A stretch of DNA of 64,000 nt from an uncultured Oscillospiraceae bacterium (GTDB lineage Bacteria; Bacillota; Clostridia; Oscillospirales; Oscillospiraceae), in NCBI GenBank assembly GCA_934572335.1, contig CAKTKU010000002.1:128941-192940 (forward strand), in the 5' to 3' direction. This document shows, one piece after another, positions 7,632 through 17,592 of the stretch; the stretch's first letter is position 1, and each line of letters opens with the position of its first letter. Below the pieces are notes generated by a model, which made no database searches, was not told where the DNA came from, and was given only the letters and a program-made list of their open reading frames with translations. A program made the translations under genes and the position numbers.

Positions 7632-10049
7632 TTACTTGATGATCAGATTTATCAATTTATTTTTAACGAGTATCGTCTTGACGAGCTGCTTGCCCTCCAT
7701 CTGGCGCTTGATCTTCTCGTCCGCCATGGCGGCAGCGAGGATGGTGTCCTCATCCGCGTCAGTCGCGACGGTGATGGTCGTGCGCAGCTTGCCGTTGACC
7801 TGCACCGCCATCTCGCGCTCGGCATCGACGGTCTTGGCGTGGTCAAACTCCGGCCACGGCATCTGCATTGCCATCTTGCCGTACTTCGCGGCAAAGCCCT
7901 CAAGCTCCCACATCTCCTCAACGATGTGCGGCGCGAACGGGCTGAGCAGCAGGAGAAGCTGCTCCAGATCGCCCTTGGAGAGACCGTTGGAGTAGAACTC
8001 ATTGACCATGGTCATCATCGCGGCGATGGCCGTATTCATCTTGAGCTGGTCTATATCCTCCGTGACCTTCTTGATGGTCTTGTGGATGATCGCTTCGTTC
8101 TTCGCGGAGATCGCGGTGTAGTCAGAGGCAATGTCCATAAGTCCCCAGCAGCGGTCGAGGAAGCGCTTGCAGCCCTTGACGGCCTCGTTCGACCAGATGA
8201 CCGCCTTCTCAAAGTCGCCGATGAACATGATGTACATGCGCATGGTGTCCGCGCCGTACTGGTCGACGATGTCATTGGGGTTGACGACGTTGCCGCGGGA
8301 CTTGGACATCTTGATGCCGCCCTCGCCGAGGATCATGCCGTGCGAGGTGCGCTTGGCATAGGGCTCGGGCGTGTGGACAACGCCGATGTCATAGAGGAAC
8401 TTGTGCCAGAAGCGGGAATAGAGCAGGTGCAGCGTGGTGTGCTCCATGCCGCCGTTATACCAGTCGACCGGTCCCCAGTAGTCCTCGGCTTCCTTGCTGA
8501 CGAGCGCGTCGTCGTTGTGCGGGTCCATATAGCGCAGGAAGTACCAGCTCGACCCCGCCCACTGGGGCATGGTGTCAGTCTCGCGCTTGGCGGGACCGCC
8601 GCAGCACGGGCAGGTGGTGTTGACCCAGTCGGTCATCTTCGACAGCGGGCTCTCGCCGTCGTCGGTCGGCTCATAGGAATCGACCTTCGGCAGCACGAGG
8701 GGCAGCTCGCTCTCCGGCAGAGGCACCCAGCCGCACTTCGGGCAGTTGACGAGAGGTATCGGCTCGCCCCAGTAGCGCTGGCGGGAGAACACCCAGTCGC
8801 GCAGCTTGTAGTTGACCTTTTCATGGCCGATCCCCTGCTCGGTCAGCCATTTCTTCATCACGGGGATGGCTTCCTTGACCGTCAGCCCGTCGAGGAAACC
8901 GGAGTTGACCATGATGCCGGTATCGTCCTTGAGGGTGAATGCGCCCTTCTCTATATCGCCGCCCTTGACGACCTCGACGATCTCGCAGCCGAACTTCTTT
9001 GCAAACTCCCAGTCGCGGTCGTCGTGCGCGGGAACGGCCATGATGGCACCCGTGCCGTAGGTGACGAGGACGTAGTCAGAGATGAATATCGGTATCTCCT
9101 TGCCGTTGACGGGATTGATCGCGCGCACGCCCTCAAGCTTCACGCCGGTCTTCTCCTTGTCGAGCTCGGAGCGCTCAAAGTCGGACTTGTGCGCCGCCTC
9201 CTCGACGTATGCGGAGACCTCGTCCCAGTTGGTGAGCTTGTCCTGCCACGCCTTGACGTACTTGTGCTCCGGCGCGAGGACCATGTACGTTGCGCCGAAG
9301 AGCGTGTCAGGGCGGGTGGTGTAGACGACTATATCATCGCCGCAGGTGGTCTTGAACGTGACCTCCGCGCCGGTGGAGCGGCCGATCCAGTTGCGCTGCT
9401 GGGTCTTGACGCGCTCGATATAATCCACGCCGTCAAGATCGTCGATAAGGCGCTGGGCGTACTTGGTGATGGCGAGCATCCACTGGCTCTTCTCCTTGCG
9501 GATGACCTCGCTGCCGCAGCGCTCGCACACGCCGTTGACGACCTCTTCATTCGCCAGCACGCACTTGCAGCTCGTGCACCAGTTGACGGGCATGGTGGTC
9601 TTGTAGGCAAGCCCCTTCTTGAAAAGCTGGAGGAATATCCACTGCGTCCACTTATAATACTTGGGGTCGGTGGTGTCGACAACTCTGTCCCAGTCAAAGC
9701 CGAAGCCGAGCATCTTGAGCTGGCTTGTGAAGTTGGCGATATTGCGCTCGGTGACGACGGCGGGGTGGATGTGATTTTTGATCGCGTAGTTCTCCGTGGG
9801 CAGACCGAAAGCGTCGAACCCTATCGGGAAGAGGACGTTGTAACCCTGCATGCGCTTTTTGCGGGCGATGATGTCCATGGCGGTATAGGGTCTGGGATGG
9901 CCGACGTGCAGCCCCTGCCCGGATGGGTACGGGAACTCCACAAGCGCGTAGAACTTGGGCTTGTCGCTGCCGGTGACGGCGGCATATGGCTTGGTCTCAT
10001 CCCAGCGCTGCTGCCATTTCTTTTCTATTGCGGTAAAATCGTATTTCAT
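7632..10049 (-). CDS. leuS: Leucine--tRNA ligase
   Basis: This 805-residue class I aminoacyl-tRNA synthetase charges tRNA-Leu. The HIGH box appears as HVGH (about residues 48-51) and KMSKS is intact in KMSKSRGNVVNPND. The CP1 editing domain is present (TTRPDTLFGATYMVLAPEH), and the zinc-like Cys clusters NWCTSCKCVLANEEV and CPKCGW are typical of LeuRS. I chose the ATG at 10049 (MKYDFTAIEKKWQQRW), preceded by GAGGG; an upstream in-frame codon would add nine unsupported residues. No T-box leader is visible in the 80 bases before it. It follows rsfS in the housekeeping run. Confidence 0.97.
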   Translation of the reverse strand: MKYDFTAIEKKWQQRWDETKPYAAVTGSDKPKFYALVEFPYPSGQGLHVGHPRPYTAMDIIARKKRMQGYNVLFPIGFDAFGLPTENYAIKNHIHPAVVTERNIANFTSQLKMLGFGFDWDRVVDTTDPKYYKWTQWIFLQLFKKGLAYKTTMPVNWCTSCKCVLANEEVVNGVCERCGSEVIRKEKSQWMLAITKYAQRLIDDLDGVDYIERVKTQQRNWIGRSTGAEVTFKTTCGDDIVVYTTRPDTLFGATYMVLAPEHKYVKAWQDKLTNWDEVSAYVEEAAHKSDFERSELDKEKTGVKLEGVRAINPVNGKEIPIFISDYVLVTYGTGAIMAVPAHDDRDWEFAKKFGCEIVEVVKGGDIEKGAFTLKDDTGIMVNSGFLDGLTVKEAIPVMKKWLTEQGIGHEKVNYKLRDWVFSRQRYWGEPIPLVNCPKCGWVPLPESELPLVLPKVDSYEPTDDGESPLSKMTDWVNTTCPCCGGPAKRETDTMPQWAGSSWYFLRYMDPHNDDALVSKEAEDYWGPVDWYNGGMEHTTLHLLYSRFWHKFLYDIGVVHTPEPYAKRTSHGMILGEGGIKMSKSRGNVVNPNDIVDQYGADTMRMYIMFIGDFEKAVIWSNEAVKGCKRFLDRCWGLMDIASDYTAISAKNEAIIHKTIKKVTEDIDQLKMNTAIAAMMTMVNEFYSNGLSKGDLEQLLLLLSPFAPHIVEEMWELEGFAAKYGKMAMQMPWPEFDHAKTVDAEREMAVQVNGKLRTTITVATDADEDTILAAAMADEKIKRQMEGKQLVKTILVKNKLINLIIK

Positions 10050-10130
10050 TTTTCTGATCCCTCTCTGGTAAGTCAAATTTAAAATTCAAATTCCGTTTTC
10101 GCCCTCACGGTCGGGTGCAGCGCTGTGCGC

Positions 10131-10499
10131 TCACTCAGCCTGAGGGCCGGGAAGGGATGAGAGAGGCACTTCCTCAGAGTCGCTCCAAAGGCGCTCAAGG
10201 TTATAGAACTTGCGCGCCTCGTCCGTGAAAACGTGGACGATGACGCTGCCGAAGTCCATGAGCACCCAGATGTCGGAGCGCAGACCCTCGCGGCGTATCG
10301 GCGGCTCTCCGGCCTCGGAGAGCTTGCGGTCGACCTCGTCGACGAGCGCCTTTATATGCGTGGACGAGGTGCCGTTGCAGATGACAAAATAGTCCGCAAT
10401 AACGGTCTGCTCGGCGGTTTTCAGAATTTTGACGTCTCTTGCCTTCTTGTCGTCAAGCGCCCTTGCGGCAATACCGGCTATTTCAGCGGGAGTAAGCAT
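10131..10499 (-). CDS. rsfS: Ribosomal silencing factor RsfS (RsfA/Iojap family)
   Basis: This 122-residue protein blocks joining of 50S and 30S subunits by binding uL14 on the 50S subunit, slowing translation in starved cells. Family hallmarks are visible: DDKKARDVKILK, YFVICNGTSSTH, and WVLMDFGSVIVHVF followed by RKFYNLERLW. The start at 10499 has AAGGAGG eight bases upstream, so the longer frame to 10550 is not needed. It lies between the nadD-yqeK fusion and leuS, the usual nadD-yqeK-rsfS order of Bacillota. Confidence 0.95.
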   Translation of the reverse strand: MLTPAEIAGIAARALDDKKARDVKILKTAEQTVIADYFVICNGTSSTHIKALVDEVDRKLSEAGEPPIRREGLRSDIWVLMDFGSVIVHVFTDEARKFYNLERLWSDSEEVPLSSLPGPQAE

Positions 10500-10522
10500 G
10501 CTTTCGTTCCTCCTTGTATTTA

Positions 10523-11686
10523 TCAATGCCCGGCAGTGTACCACTGCCATGCGTCCGCGGTGTCGCGGTGGGGCTGCACGCCGTGCGCGCGTATATCCTC
10601 AAGGCTCATCTCAAGCCCGAGAGCCATGGCGGCGTCCAGATCCTTATACGCGAGCGCCCGGAGCTTCTCAACGCCGGGGAAGTCGCGCGTAGGCTCAATA
10701 TAATCCGCCATGTAGATTATCTTTTCCAGCAGCGTCATGTCGGGCTTGCCGGTGGTGTGCCAGCGGATGGCGGAATACACCGCGTCCGACACGCCGAACT
10801 CCGCCCGTGCCAGCGCCGCGCCCGTGATGGCGTGCATCAGCTTTTCATTGGCAAGCTGGTCTTTATCGCAGATGATACCATATTTATCGCACAATATCAA
10901 CTGCTCTTCGCGCGTCAGCTTCTTTGTTATATCATGCAGTATGCCCGCCTCGGCGGCGCTCTCCGCGTCCTCACCGTAGTGCATGGCAAGCTTCACAGCC
11001 TCGCTCTCGCACCCTGCCACGTGTGCGACGCGCTTGGGCGTGAGATAGGGCTTGACAGCCTCGCGCAGCCAGCACAGCTCCGGCATGGCCTCATACCAGC
11101 GGTGCTTTATGATCTCGGCATACACCGCGCCATCGAGAAGATCGGACCCAAGCCGCAGGCGCAGCCACACACGTATCTCGCTGGAGTTCATGGGCAGCGG
11201 CGCATGACTGAGAAGCCGCACATTCGCGGAGTACGCCTCCGCGAGGTGATCGCGGTGCGCGCGCAGAGCATCAAGGTCATCCTCCTCGCGGGAGATGACG
11301 GCAAGCGTGCACTCGCCGAGAAGATAGCGGAATTCATACCACTCCTCAAAGCTCAGAAACATGTCCGACCCGACGACGAGGCACAGCTCGTCCTCCGGGT
11401 ACTGCTTCCGCAGCCCCTGCACGGTGTGGGCGGTGTAGCTTTTGCCCTGACGGCGTATCTCCATGTCGGAGACCTCCGCCCCCGGAACATCGCGGAACGC
11501 AAGACGGCACAGCTCCAGCCGCTCCTCCGCGGTCGGGCAGCCCGGCTCGACCTCCTTGTGCGGCGGGATATTATCCGGGATAATGAGCAGCTTATCCGGC
11601 GCGAGCTCCGCCGCGACGGTTCTCGCCGCCTCCATATGCCCCAGATGCGGCGGGTTGAAGCTCCCGCCATAGATGGCGATCCTCAT
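10523..11686 (-). CDS. nadD: NadD-YqeK fusion: nicotinate-nucleotide adenylyltransferase + HD phosphohydrolase
   Basis: This 387-residue two-domain protein. Residues 1-200 are NadD: GGSFNPPHLGHM (nucleotidyltransferase HxGH), VVGSDMF and the MNSSEIR motif; it makes deamido-NAD from NaMN and ATP. Residues 205-387 are a YqeK-type HD domain with H222 and the H251-D252 pair in ILHDITKK plus IIYMADYIEPTR; YqeK proteins are Ap4A symmetrical hydrolases. The two are usually separate, adjacent genes; here one uninterrupted frame joins them. The ATG at 11686 overlaps the yhbY stop (ATGA). Confidence 0.92.
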   Translation of the reverse strand: MRIAIYGGSFNPPHLGHMEAARTVAAELAPDKLLIIPDNIPPHKEVEPGCPTAEERLELCRLAFRDVPGAEVSDMEIRRQGKSYTAHTVQGLRKQYPEDELCLVVGSDMFLSFEEWYEFRYLLGECTLAVISREEDDLDALRAHRDHLAEAYSANVRLLSHAPLPMNSSEIRVWLRLRLGSDLLDGAVYAEIIKHRWYEAMPELCWLREAVKPYLTPKRVAHVAGCESEAVKLAMHYGEDAESAAEAGILHDITKKLTREEQLILCDKYGIICDKDQLANEKLMHAITGAALARAEFGVSDAVYSAIRWHTTGKPDMTLLEKIIYMADYIEPTRDFPGVEKLRALAYKDLDAAMALGLEMSLEDIRAHGVQPHRDTADAWQWYTAGH

Positions 11687-11991
11687 TTCTTTCTGTCCTT
11701 CACAAGCTCGATCTTCGGCTCCTTGGGGTTGCGCTTGTAGAGCACGAACTTTGTCCCTATGACCTGCACCTGCTCGGCGCGGCACGCCTCGCTGAGCGCG
11801 TCGCACGCCTCGCGCGCGGTGAGCATGGAGTTTTCCAGCACCTTGCCCTTGACGAGCTCCCGCGCGCGCAGCGCGGCGTTCACGGATTCGACGACGGCCT
11901 CGGTTATGCCGCCCTTGCCTATCTGGATTATCGTGTCCTCATGCATCGCCAGCCCTCTCAGTTGGGCGCGCTGCTTACTTGTTATCGGCAT
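11683..11991 (-). CDS. yhbY: YhbY-family RNA-binding protein (CRM domain)
   Basis: This 102-residue single CRM-domain protein shows MPITSKQRAQLRGLAM, IIQIGKGGITEAVVESV (the GxxG loop IGKGG) and a closing VQVIGTKFVLYKRNP strand. CRM proteins bind RNA and are linked to pre-50S ribosome assembly. It overlaps rdgB by 17 bases and nadD by 4, so it is tightly coupled in this operon. It is the standard neighbour of nadD in Bacillota. Confidence 0.93.
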   Translation of the reverse strand: MPITSKQRAQLRGLAMHEDTIIQIGKGGITEAVVESVNAALRARELVKGKVLENSMLTAREACDALSEACRAEQVQVIGTKFVLYKRNPKEPKIELVKDRKK

Positions 11992-12576
11992 TCATATGCT
12001 CCTTCAATATCTTTATAAACTCCCGCAGAGCCTTGCCCCTGTGGGATATTGCGTTCTTTTCCTCGGGCGTCAGCTCCGCCATGCCGCGCTGCTGCCCCAG
12101 CGGGCGGAACACGGGGTCGTAGCCGAAGCCGTTCGTGCCGCGCGGGGCGGAAAGTATCTCCCCCTCGCATTCGCCCCGGCTGCGGAGCACCGTGCCGTCT
12201 GGCAGCGTGCAGCATATGCAGCAGACAAAGCGCGCCGCTCTGTTCTTCTCATCGCCGAGCTTTAAAAGGAGATAGCCGTACCTCTCGGCGTCCGTGGCAT
12301 CATGCCCCGGACCGTAGCGCGCGGAGTACACCCCCGGCTCGCCGCCGAGCGCGTCCACCATGAGACCGGAATCATCCGCCACGGCGGCGCAGCCTGTCGC
12401 GGCGGTGACGGCGGAGGCCTTGAGATAGGCGTTCTCCTCAAAGGTCGTGCCCGTCTCGTCCACCTCGAAGTCGCATCCGGCCTCGCGCTGGCTTATAAGC
12501 TCTATATCCATTCCTGCCACAAGCTCCCGAAACTCGCGGAGCTTGTTCATATTATTGCTTGCAAGTATCAGTTTCA

Positions 12577-12580
<4 letters not shown>
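11975..12580 (-). CDS. rdgB: XTP/dITP diphosphatase (RdgB/HAM1)
   Basis: This 201-residue (200 from the second ATG) house-cleaning pyrophosphatase hydrolyses dITP, XTP and ITP so they are not built into nucleic acids. Motifs: LILASNNMNKLREF at the N terminus, FEENAYLKA, VADDSGLMVDALGG, and the substrate loop GTNGFGYDPVF with SHRGKAL. The first ATG overlaps the ftsY stop (ATGATG with TGA), so either ATG may be used. Length and motifs are normal for the family. Confidence 0.95.
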
Positions 12581-13482
<902 letters not shown>

Positions 13483-13491
13483 GTTCTCGCG

Positions 13492-16400
13492 TCACTCCTC
13501 TATCGTTTTCTGCGCGGTCTCAAGGTCAAGCTCAATGACCGTGGACACGCCCTTTTCCTGCATGGTCACGCCGTAGAGCATGTCCGCCTCTTCCATTGTG
13601 CCGCGGCGGTGCGTGATGACCAGAAACTGCGTCTTGTCGGACATGCGGCGCATATACTGCGCGTAGCGGTTGACGTTCGCCTCGTCCAGCGCCGCCTCTA
13701 TCTCGTCCATCACGCAAAACGGCGTCGGGCGCACCTTGAGGATGGCGAAGTACAGCGCGATGGCGACGAACGCCATCTCACCGCCGGACATGAGGCTGAT
13801 GTTGGAAAGCGCCTTGCCGGGCGGCTGCACCTTGATGTCGATGCCGCAGTTGAGCACATCGTTCTCATCCTCGAGGATAAGCGCTGCCTTGCCGCCGCCG
13901 AAAAGCTCCAGAAACGTCTGGCGGAAGCACTCGTCGATCTCCTTGAAGCGCGCGGTGAACACGCTTTTCATCTCGCCCGTTATCTCGTTGATGATGCCCA
14001 CAAGCTCGCTCTTCGCCTTGTCAACGTCGTCGCGCTGTCCGGCAAGGAACTCATAGCGGGTGTTCACGCGCTCATATTCGTCTATCGCGCCGATGTTCGG
14101 GCTACCGAGGGAGCTTATCTCGCGCCGCAGCTCGCCGATGGCGCGGTTCGCCTTCTGCAGGTTCGGCACCTCCTGCCGCAGCGCTGTCGCCGCGCTGTGG
14201 CTGAGTTCATAATTATCCCAGAGCTTGTCGAGGATGCTCTTCTCCTCCATGTCCGCAGCGAGCTTTTTCTGCTCGATGCGCGCGCAGCGGCGCTCAAGGT
14301 CGAGAATGTCGGAATTGCGCTGCTGGGCGTTTTTGTCGTTCTGGGTGCGCTTGCCCTCAAGCTCAAGCTTTTGGGCGGATATATCGGCGATCTCCGCGCG
14401 AATGGCGGCGGTCTTTTCGTTTATTTCGGCGAGCTGCCGCTCCTTTTCCGCCTGACGCGCGTGCAGCTCGTCTATGCGCTTGGCGTGCGTGTCAACAAGG
14501 GCGCGGCGCGCCTCGCTGTCGCCGGTAAGGCTTTGCAGCAGCGCCTTGAGCTGCGCGCAGGAGCTGTCCGTCGCGCGCTTTTCCGCCTCGAACGAGGACT
14601 GGCGGCTTTTCAGCTCCGCCTGATCCTCCAGCGCCATATCAAGCTGATAGCGCACCGAGGAGAGCGAGGACTTTGCCCGCTCAAGCTCATCGGCGCATTC
14701 CTTTTCCCGCTCGACGAGCTTTGCCCGCTGCCGTCTCAGCTTTTCCAGCTCGTTCGCGCGCGAGAGTATGCCGCTGCCGCGCGCGGCGCTGCCGCCGGTC
14801 ATAGAGCCGCCGGCATTGATGAGCTGTCCGTCGAGCGTGACGATGCGCAGGGTGTTGCCGCTCTGCTTTGCCATGCGCACGGCGTCCGCCAGCGTCTCCG
14901 CCACGACGGTGCGCCCGAGGAGGTTTGCAAAAACGCTCTTATACTTATCGTCAAAGCGCGCCAGATCAAAGGCGACTCCGACAAAGCCGGGGTCGCGCTC
15001 GGGCACGTTGGTGATGACCGTGCCGCGTATCGCGTCGAGCGGCAGAAATGTCGCGCGTCCCGCGTCCGCGCGCTTGAGCATCTCAATGGCGCTGCGTCCG
15101 TCGTTCTGCGTGTCGACAACGATGTTCTGCGCTGCGCCGCCGAGCGCGGTCTCTATCGCGAGGGCGCACTCCGCGTCCGCGCGCACAAGGTTTGCAACCG
15201 GACCGTGCACGCCGCGCAGATTGCCGCGCGATGCCTCGCGCATGACGGTCTTGACCGCCTTGGAATAGCCCTCGAAGTCCTTTTCCATCTCCGCAAGCAT
15301 CGCGATGCGCGAATCCATGCTGCGCGCGTCGATCTGCAGCTTGGTGGAGCGCTCCGTCACGGCGGAAAGCGCGTCCTCGCGGCTTTTAAGCTTCATGCGG
15401 CAGCCGTCGAGCACATTGGCGTTGGACTGCTGCTCCTCCGCGAGGGAGGATAGCTCATCCGAAAGCTCGCTTATGCGCGCCTCGGCGTCGTTGATGCGCC
15501 CTTGTATCTCGCCCACGCGGCTCTCCTGCTCGGCAAGCTCGCGCAGGGTGCGCTCGCGGCTTTCAATGCTGCTTTCCACATTCGCCTTTATCACGGCGAT
15601 GCCCGCCTCGCACTCGGACGCCGCCGCCGCGCTCGCGGAAAGGCGCTCGCGCGCACGCTCGCTCTCTATATCCTTCTGGTGCATGCGCTCAAGTATGCTG
15701 TCGGACGAGGCGTAAAGCGCCTCAAGCTCGTGCTTGGCGCGCTCAAGCTCTCCCTTGACCTGCTCATACTCGGCGTTGACCGCCTCGGCGTCGGCGCGGA
15801 GCTTGTCCAGCGTCGTCATCCACACGGATATTTCCTGTATTCTCAGCTCGTCGCGCAGTTTTAGATAGCGCTTGGCGGTCTCCGCCTGCTTTTTCAGCGG
15901 GCCGACCTGCATTTCAAGCTCCTCTATCTTGTCATTGATGCGCAGGAGGTTTTCCTCGGTCTTGGCAAGCTTGCTCTCCGCCTCCTCCTTGCGGTAGCGG
16001 TAGCGCGATATGCCCGCCGCCTCTTCGAATATCTCGCGCCGGTCGGCGCTCTTGGAGGAGACGATGTCGGCGATTCTGCCCTGACCGATAATGGAATAGC
16101 CGTCGCGCCCAAGCCCCGTGTCCATGAGGAGGCTGTTGATATCCTTGAGGCGGACGGGCTGCTTGTTGATGTAATACTCGCTGTCGCCGCTGCGGTAATA
16201 GCGGCGGGTGAGCATGATCTCGCTGCTGTCGCTGTCGAAGATATGGGCGGAGTTGTCGATGATGAGGCTGACCTGCGCGAAGCCCAGCGCGCCGCGCTTC
16301 TCCGTGCCGCCGAATATGACGTCCTCCATCTTGCTGCCGCGCAGTGCCTTTGTGCGCTGCTCGCCCATGACCCAGAGGATTGCGTCGGATATGTTCGACT

Positions 16401-16509
16401 TGCCCGAGCCGTTCGGACCGACGATCGCGGTTATATCCTTTTCAAATGTGAGACGGGTCTTGTCCGCGAAGGACTTGAATCCCTGTATCTCCAATGCCTT
16501 TAAGTACAA
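13492..16509 (-). CDS. smc: Chromosome segregation protein SMC, with short coiled-coil arms
   Basis: SMC is the ATPase of the Smc-ScpAB condensin. Walker A GPNGSGKSN is at 31-39, the signature LMSGGEMA at 906-913 and Walker B FCVMDEIEAALDEANV near 931-946. A flexible-hinge domain spans about 415-575 with GGSMTGGSAARGSG. The protein is 1005 residues, whereas B. subtilis SMC is about 1186; the loss is nearly equal in the two coiled-coil arms (about 245-255 residues each instead of about 330). Translation probably starts at TTG (16509) with TGAGGT upstream, because no ATG precedes the conserved YLKALEIQGFKSF. Head and hinge are complete, so it should be functional. Confidence 0.95.
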   Translation of the reverse strand: MYLKALEIQGFKSFADKTRLTFEKDITAIVGPNGSGKSNISDAILWVMGEQRTKALRGSKMEDVIFGGTEKRGALGFAQVSLIIDNSAHIFDSDSSEIMLTRRYYRSGDSEYYINKQPVRLKDINSLLMDTGLGRDGYSIIGQGRIADIVSSKSADRREIFEEAAGISRYRYRKEEAESKLAKTEENLLRINDKIEELEMQVGPLKKQAETAKRYLKLRDELRIQEISVWMTTLDKLRADAEAVNAEYEQVKGELERAKHELEALYASSDSILERMHQKDIESERARERLSASAAAASECEAGIAVIKANVESSIESRERTLRELAEQESRVGEIQGRINDAEARISELSDELSSLAEEQQSNANVLDGCRMKLKSREDALSAVTERSTKLQIDARSMDSRIAMLAEMEKDFEGYSKAVKTVMREASRGNLRGVHGPVANLVRADAECALAIETALGGAAQNIVVDTQNDGRSAIEMLKRADAGRATFLPLDAIRGTVITNVPERDPGFVGVAFDLARFDDKYKSVFANLLGRTVVAETLADAVRMAKQSGNTLRIVTLDGQLINAGGSMTGGSAARGSGILSRANELEKLRRQRAKLVEREKECADELERAKSSLSSVRYQLDMALEDQAELKSRQSSFEAEKRATDSSCAQLKALLQSLTGDSEARRALVDTHAKRIDELHARQAEKERQLAEINEKTAAIRAEIADISAQKLELEGKRTQNDKNAQQRNSDILDLERRCARIEQKKLAADMEEKSILDKLWDNYELSHSAATALRQEVPNLQKANRAIGELRREISSLGSPNIGAIDEYERVNTRYEFLAGQRDDVDKAKSELVGIINEITGEMKSVFTARFKEIDECFRQTFLELFGGGKAALILEDENDVLNCGIDIKVQPPGKALSNISLMSGGEMAFVAIALYFAILKVRPTPFCVMDEIEAALDEANVNRYAQYMRRMSDKTQFLVITHRRGTMEEADMLYGVTMQEKGVSTVIELDLETAQKTIEE

Positions 16510-16530
16510 ATGAATGACCTCAACTAATCA

Positions 16531-16554
16531 AATAACTTGTTTTAACAAGTTATT
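16531..16554 (-). terminator. Small hairpin between the Elp3-like gene and smc
   Basis: AATAACTTG (16531-16539) and CAAGTTATT (16546-16554) make a 9-bp perfect stem with a 6-base loop. It is AT-rich and lies between two same-strand genes, so it could weaken read-through from rnc/Elp3-like into smc; it is weak as a terminator. Confidence 0.35.
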
Positions 16555-16557
16555 ATA

Positions 16558-17592
16558 CTATACTTTTTCATCCTTTTCAACGGAAATCACGGCGATTTCG
16601 CCGTCATTGAGCGCCAAGGGGCGTATTTTCAGCGATTTAAGCTGAAAACGCGCGGTGAGATAGTCAATATTTCGTCTGTGCTGTCCAATCATTTGGCTGA
16701 GCTTTGCCGCGTTCACGCCGAGTGTGACGGCGCTGCCGGGTGCGATATTCTCCTCCGTGAGGAGCGCTTCCGCCCCGGTGCGCATTATCCTGCTGCGCAC
16801 AAGCTCGCCCAGTGCGGGATGATACGCCCCGCCCGCCGCCGCGCCGCCGGACAGCTCCTCCGTCGGGTTGAGCCCGAGACGGATGATGGGTATGCCGGCG
16901 CGCTCGAACATCGGCACTATCCGCGCGCAGTATTCCACCGCGTCCTCCACCGTGTGCTCCTTATACCGCCCCGTCTGCCAGAGATCATAGAGCGCCGTGT
17001 CGCGCACGATGACCGTGGGGTAGATGCGCACGCCGTCCGGCTCAAGGGCGATGATGCGCCGCGCCGTCTCGACGCACCGCTCCGGCGTGTCGCCGGGCAG
17101 CCCCGTCATCATCTGCAGAATGAGCTGGAAGCCCGCCGCGCGTATCGCGCGGGAGGCATTCTCCACATCAGCGGCGGTATGCCCGCGCCCGGAGAGCGCC
17201 AAGACCTCGTCGCACATTGACTGCGCGCCGAGCTCGATGGTCTCCACGCCGTATTCCCGCAGCCGCGCGAGCACCGCGCCGTCTATCGCGTCCGGGCGTG
17301 TGGAAAGGCGCACCGCGTCTATCTCCCCCGCGTCAAGATGCCGCTTTGCCGCGGCGAGCAGCGCCGTCTGCTGCGGCACGGGGATGGCGGTGAAGCTGCC
17401 CCCGTAAAACGCCAATTGCCGCTTTGCCCCTGTGCGGGGCAAGGCGGCGGCTTGCTCTATTGCTTTGTCAACATCGGCGGCGACGGCGGGTTCGGTACTG
17501 CCGGATATTCTGCGCTGGTTGCAGAACACGCAGTCATTCGGGCAGCCGAGATGCGGCACGAACACCGGGATTATGCTCTCCCGCGCGCTCAT
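16558..17592 (-). CDS. Elp3-like radical SAM protein without an acetyltransferase domain
   Basis: This 344-residue radical SAM protein has the [4Fe-4S] motif CPNDCVFC (Cx3Cx2C) near residue 17, FYGGSFTAIP, LSTRPDAI, IELGAQSM and LQMMTGLPGDT, the Elp3/COG1243 pattern. Full Elp3 proteins add a C-terminal GNAT acetyltransferase domain; this one stops after about 340 residues with no GNAT motif. Elp3 modifies wobble uridines of tRNA, but the shorter bacterial form has no activity I can name with confidence. It overlaps rnc by 4 bases (ATGA) and precedes smc, so it is part of the RNA-processing/chromosome operon. Confidence 0.8.
   Translation of the reverse strand: MSARESIIPVFVPHLGCPNDCVFCNQRRISGSTEPAVAADVDKAIEQAAALPRTGAKRQLAFYGGSFTAIPVPQQTALLAAAKRHLDAGEIDAVRLSTRPDAIDGAVLARLREYGVETIELGAQSMCDEVLALSGRGHTAADVENASRAIRAAGFQLILQMMTGLPGDTPERCVETARRIIALEPDGVRIYPTVIVRDTALYDLWQTGRYKEHTVEDAVEYCARIVPMFERAGIPIIRLGLNPTEELSGGAAAGGAYHPALGELVRSRIMRTGAEALLTEENIAPGSAVTLGVNAAKLSQMIGQHRRNIDYLTARFQLKSLKIRPLALNDGEIAVISVEKDEKV

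Noticed and set aside
7839..10082. A 747-codon plus-strand open frame opposite leuS
   Set aside because: leuS on the other strand has complete synthetase motifs. The long antisense frame is a by-product of high GC at third codon positions, and its translation shows no domain.
10050..10130. T-box leader before leuS
   Set aside because: Only about 80 bases are available and no T-box core (AGGGTGG-like) or terminator pair is visible.
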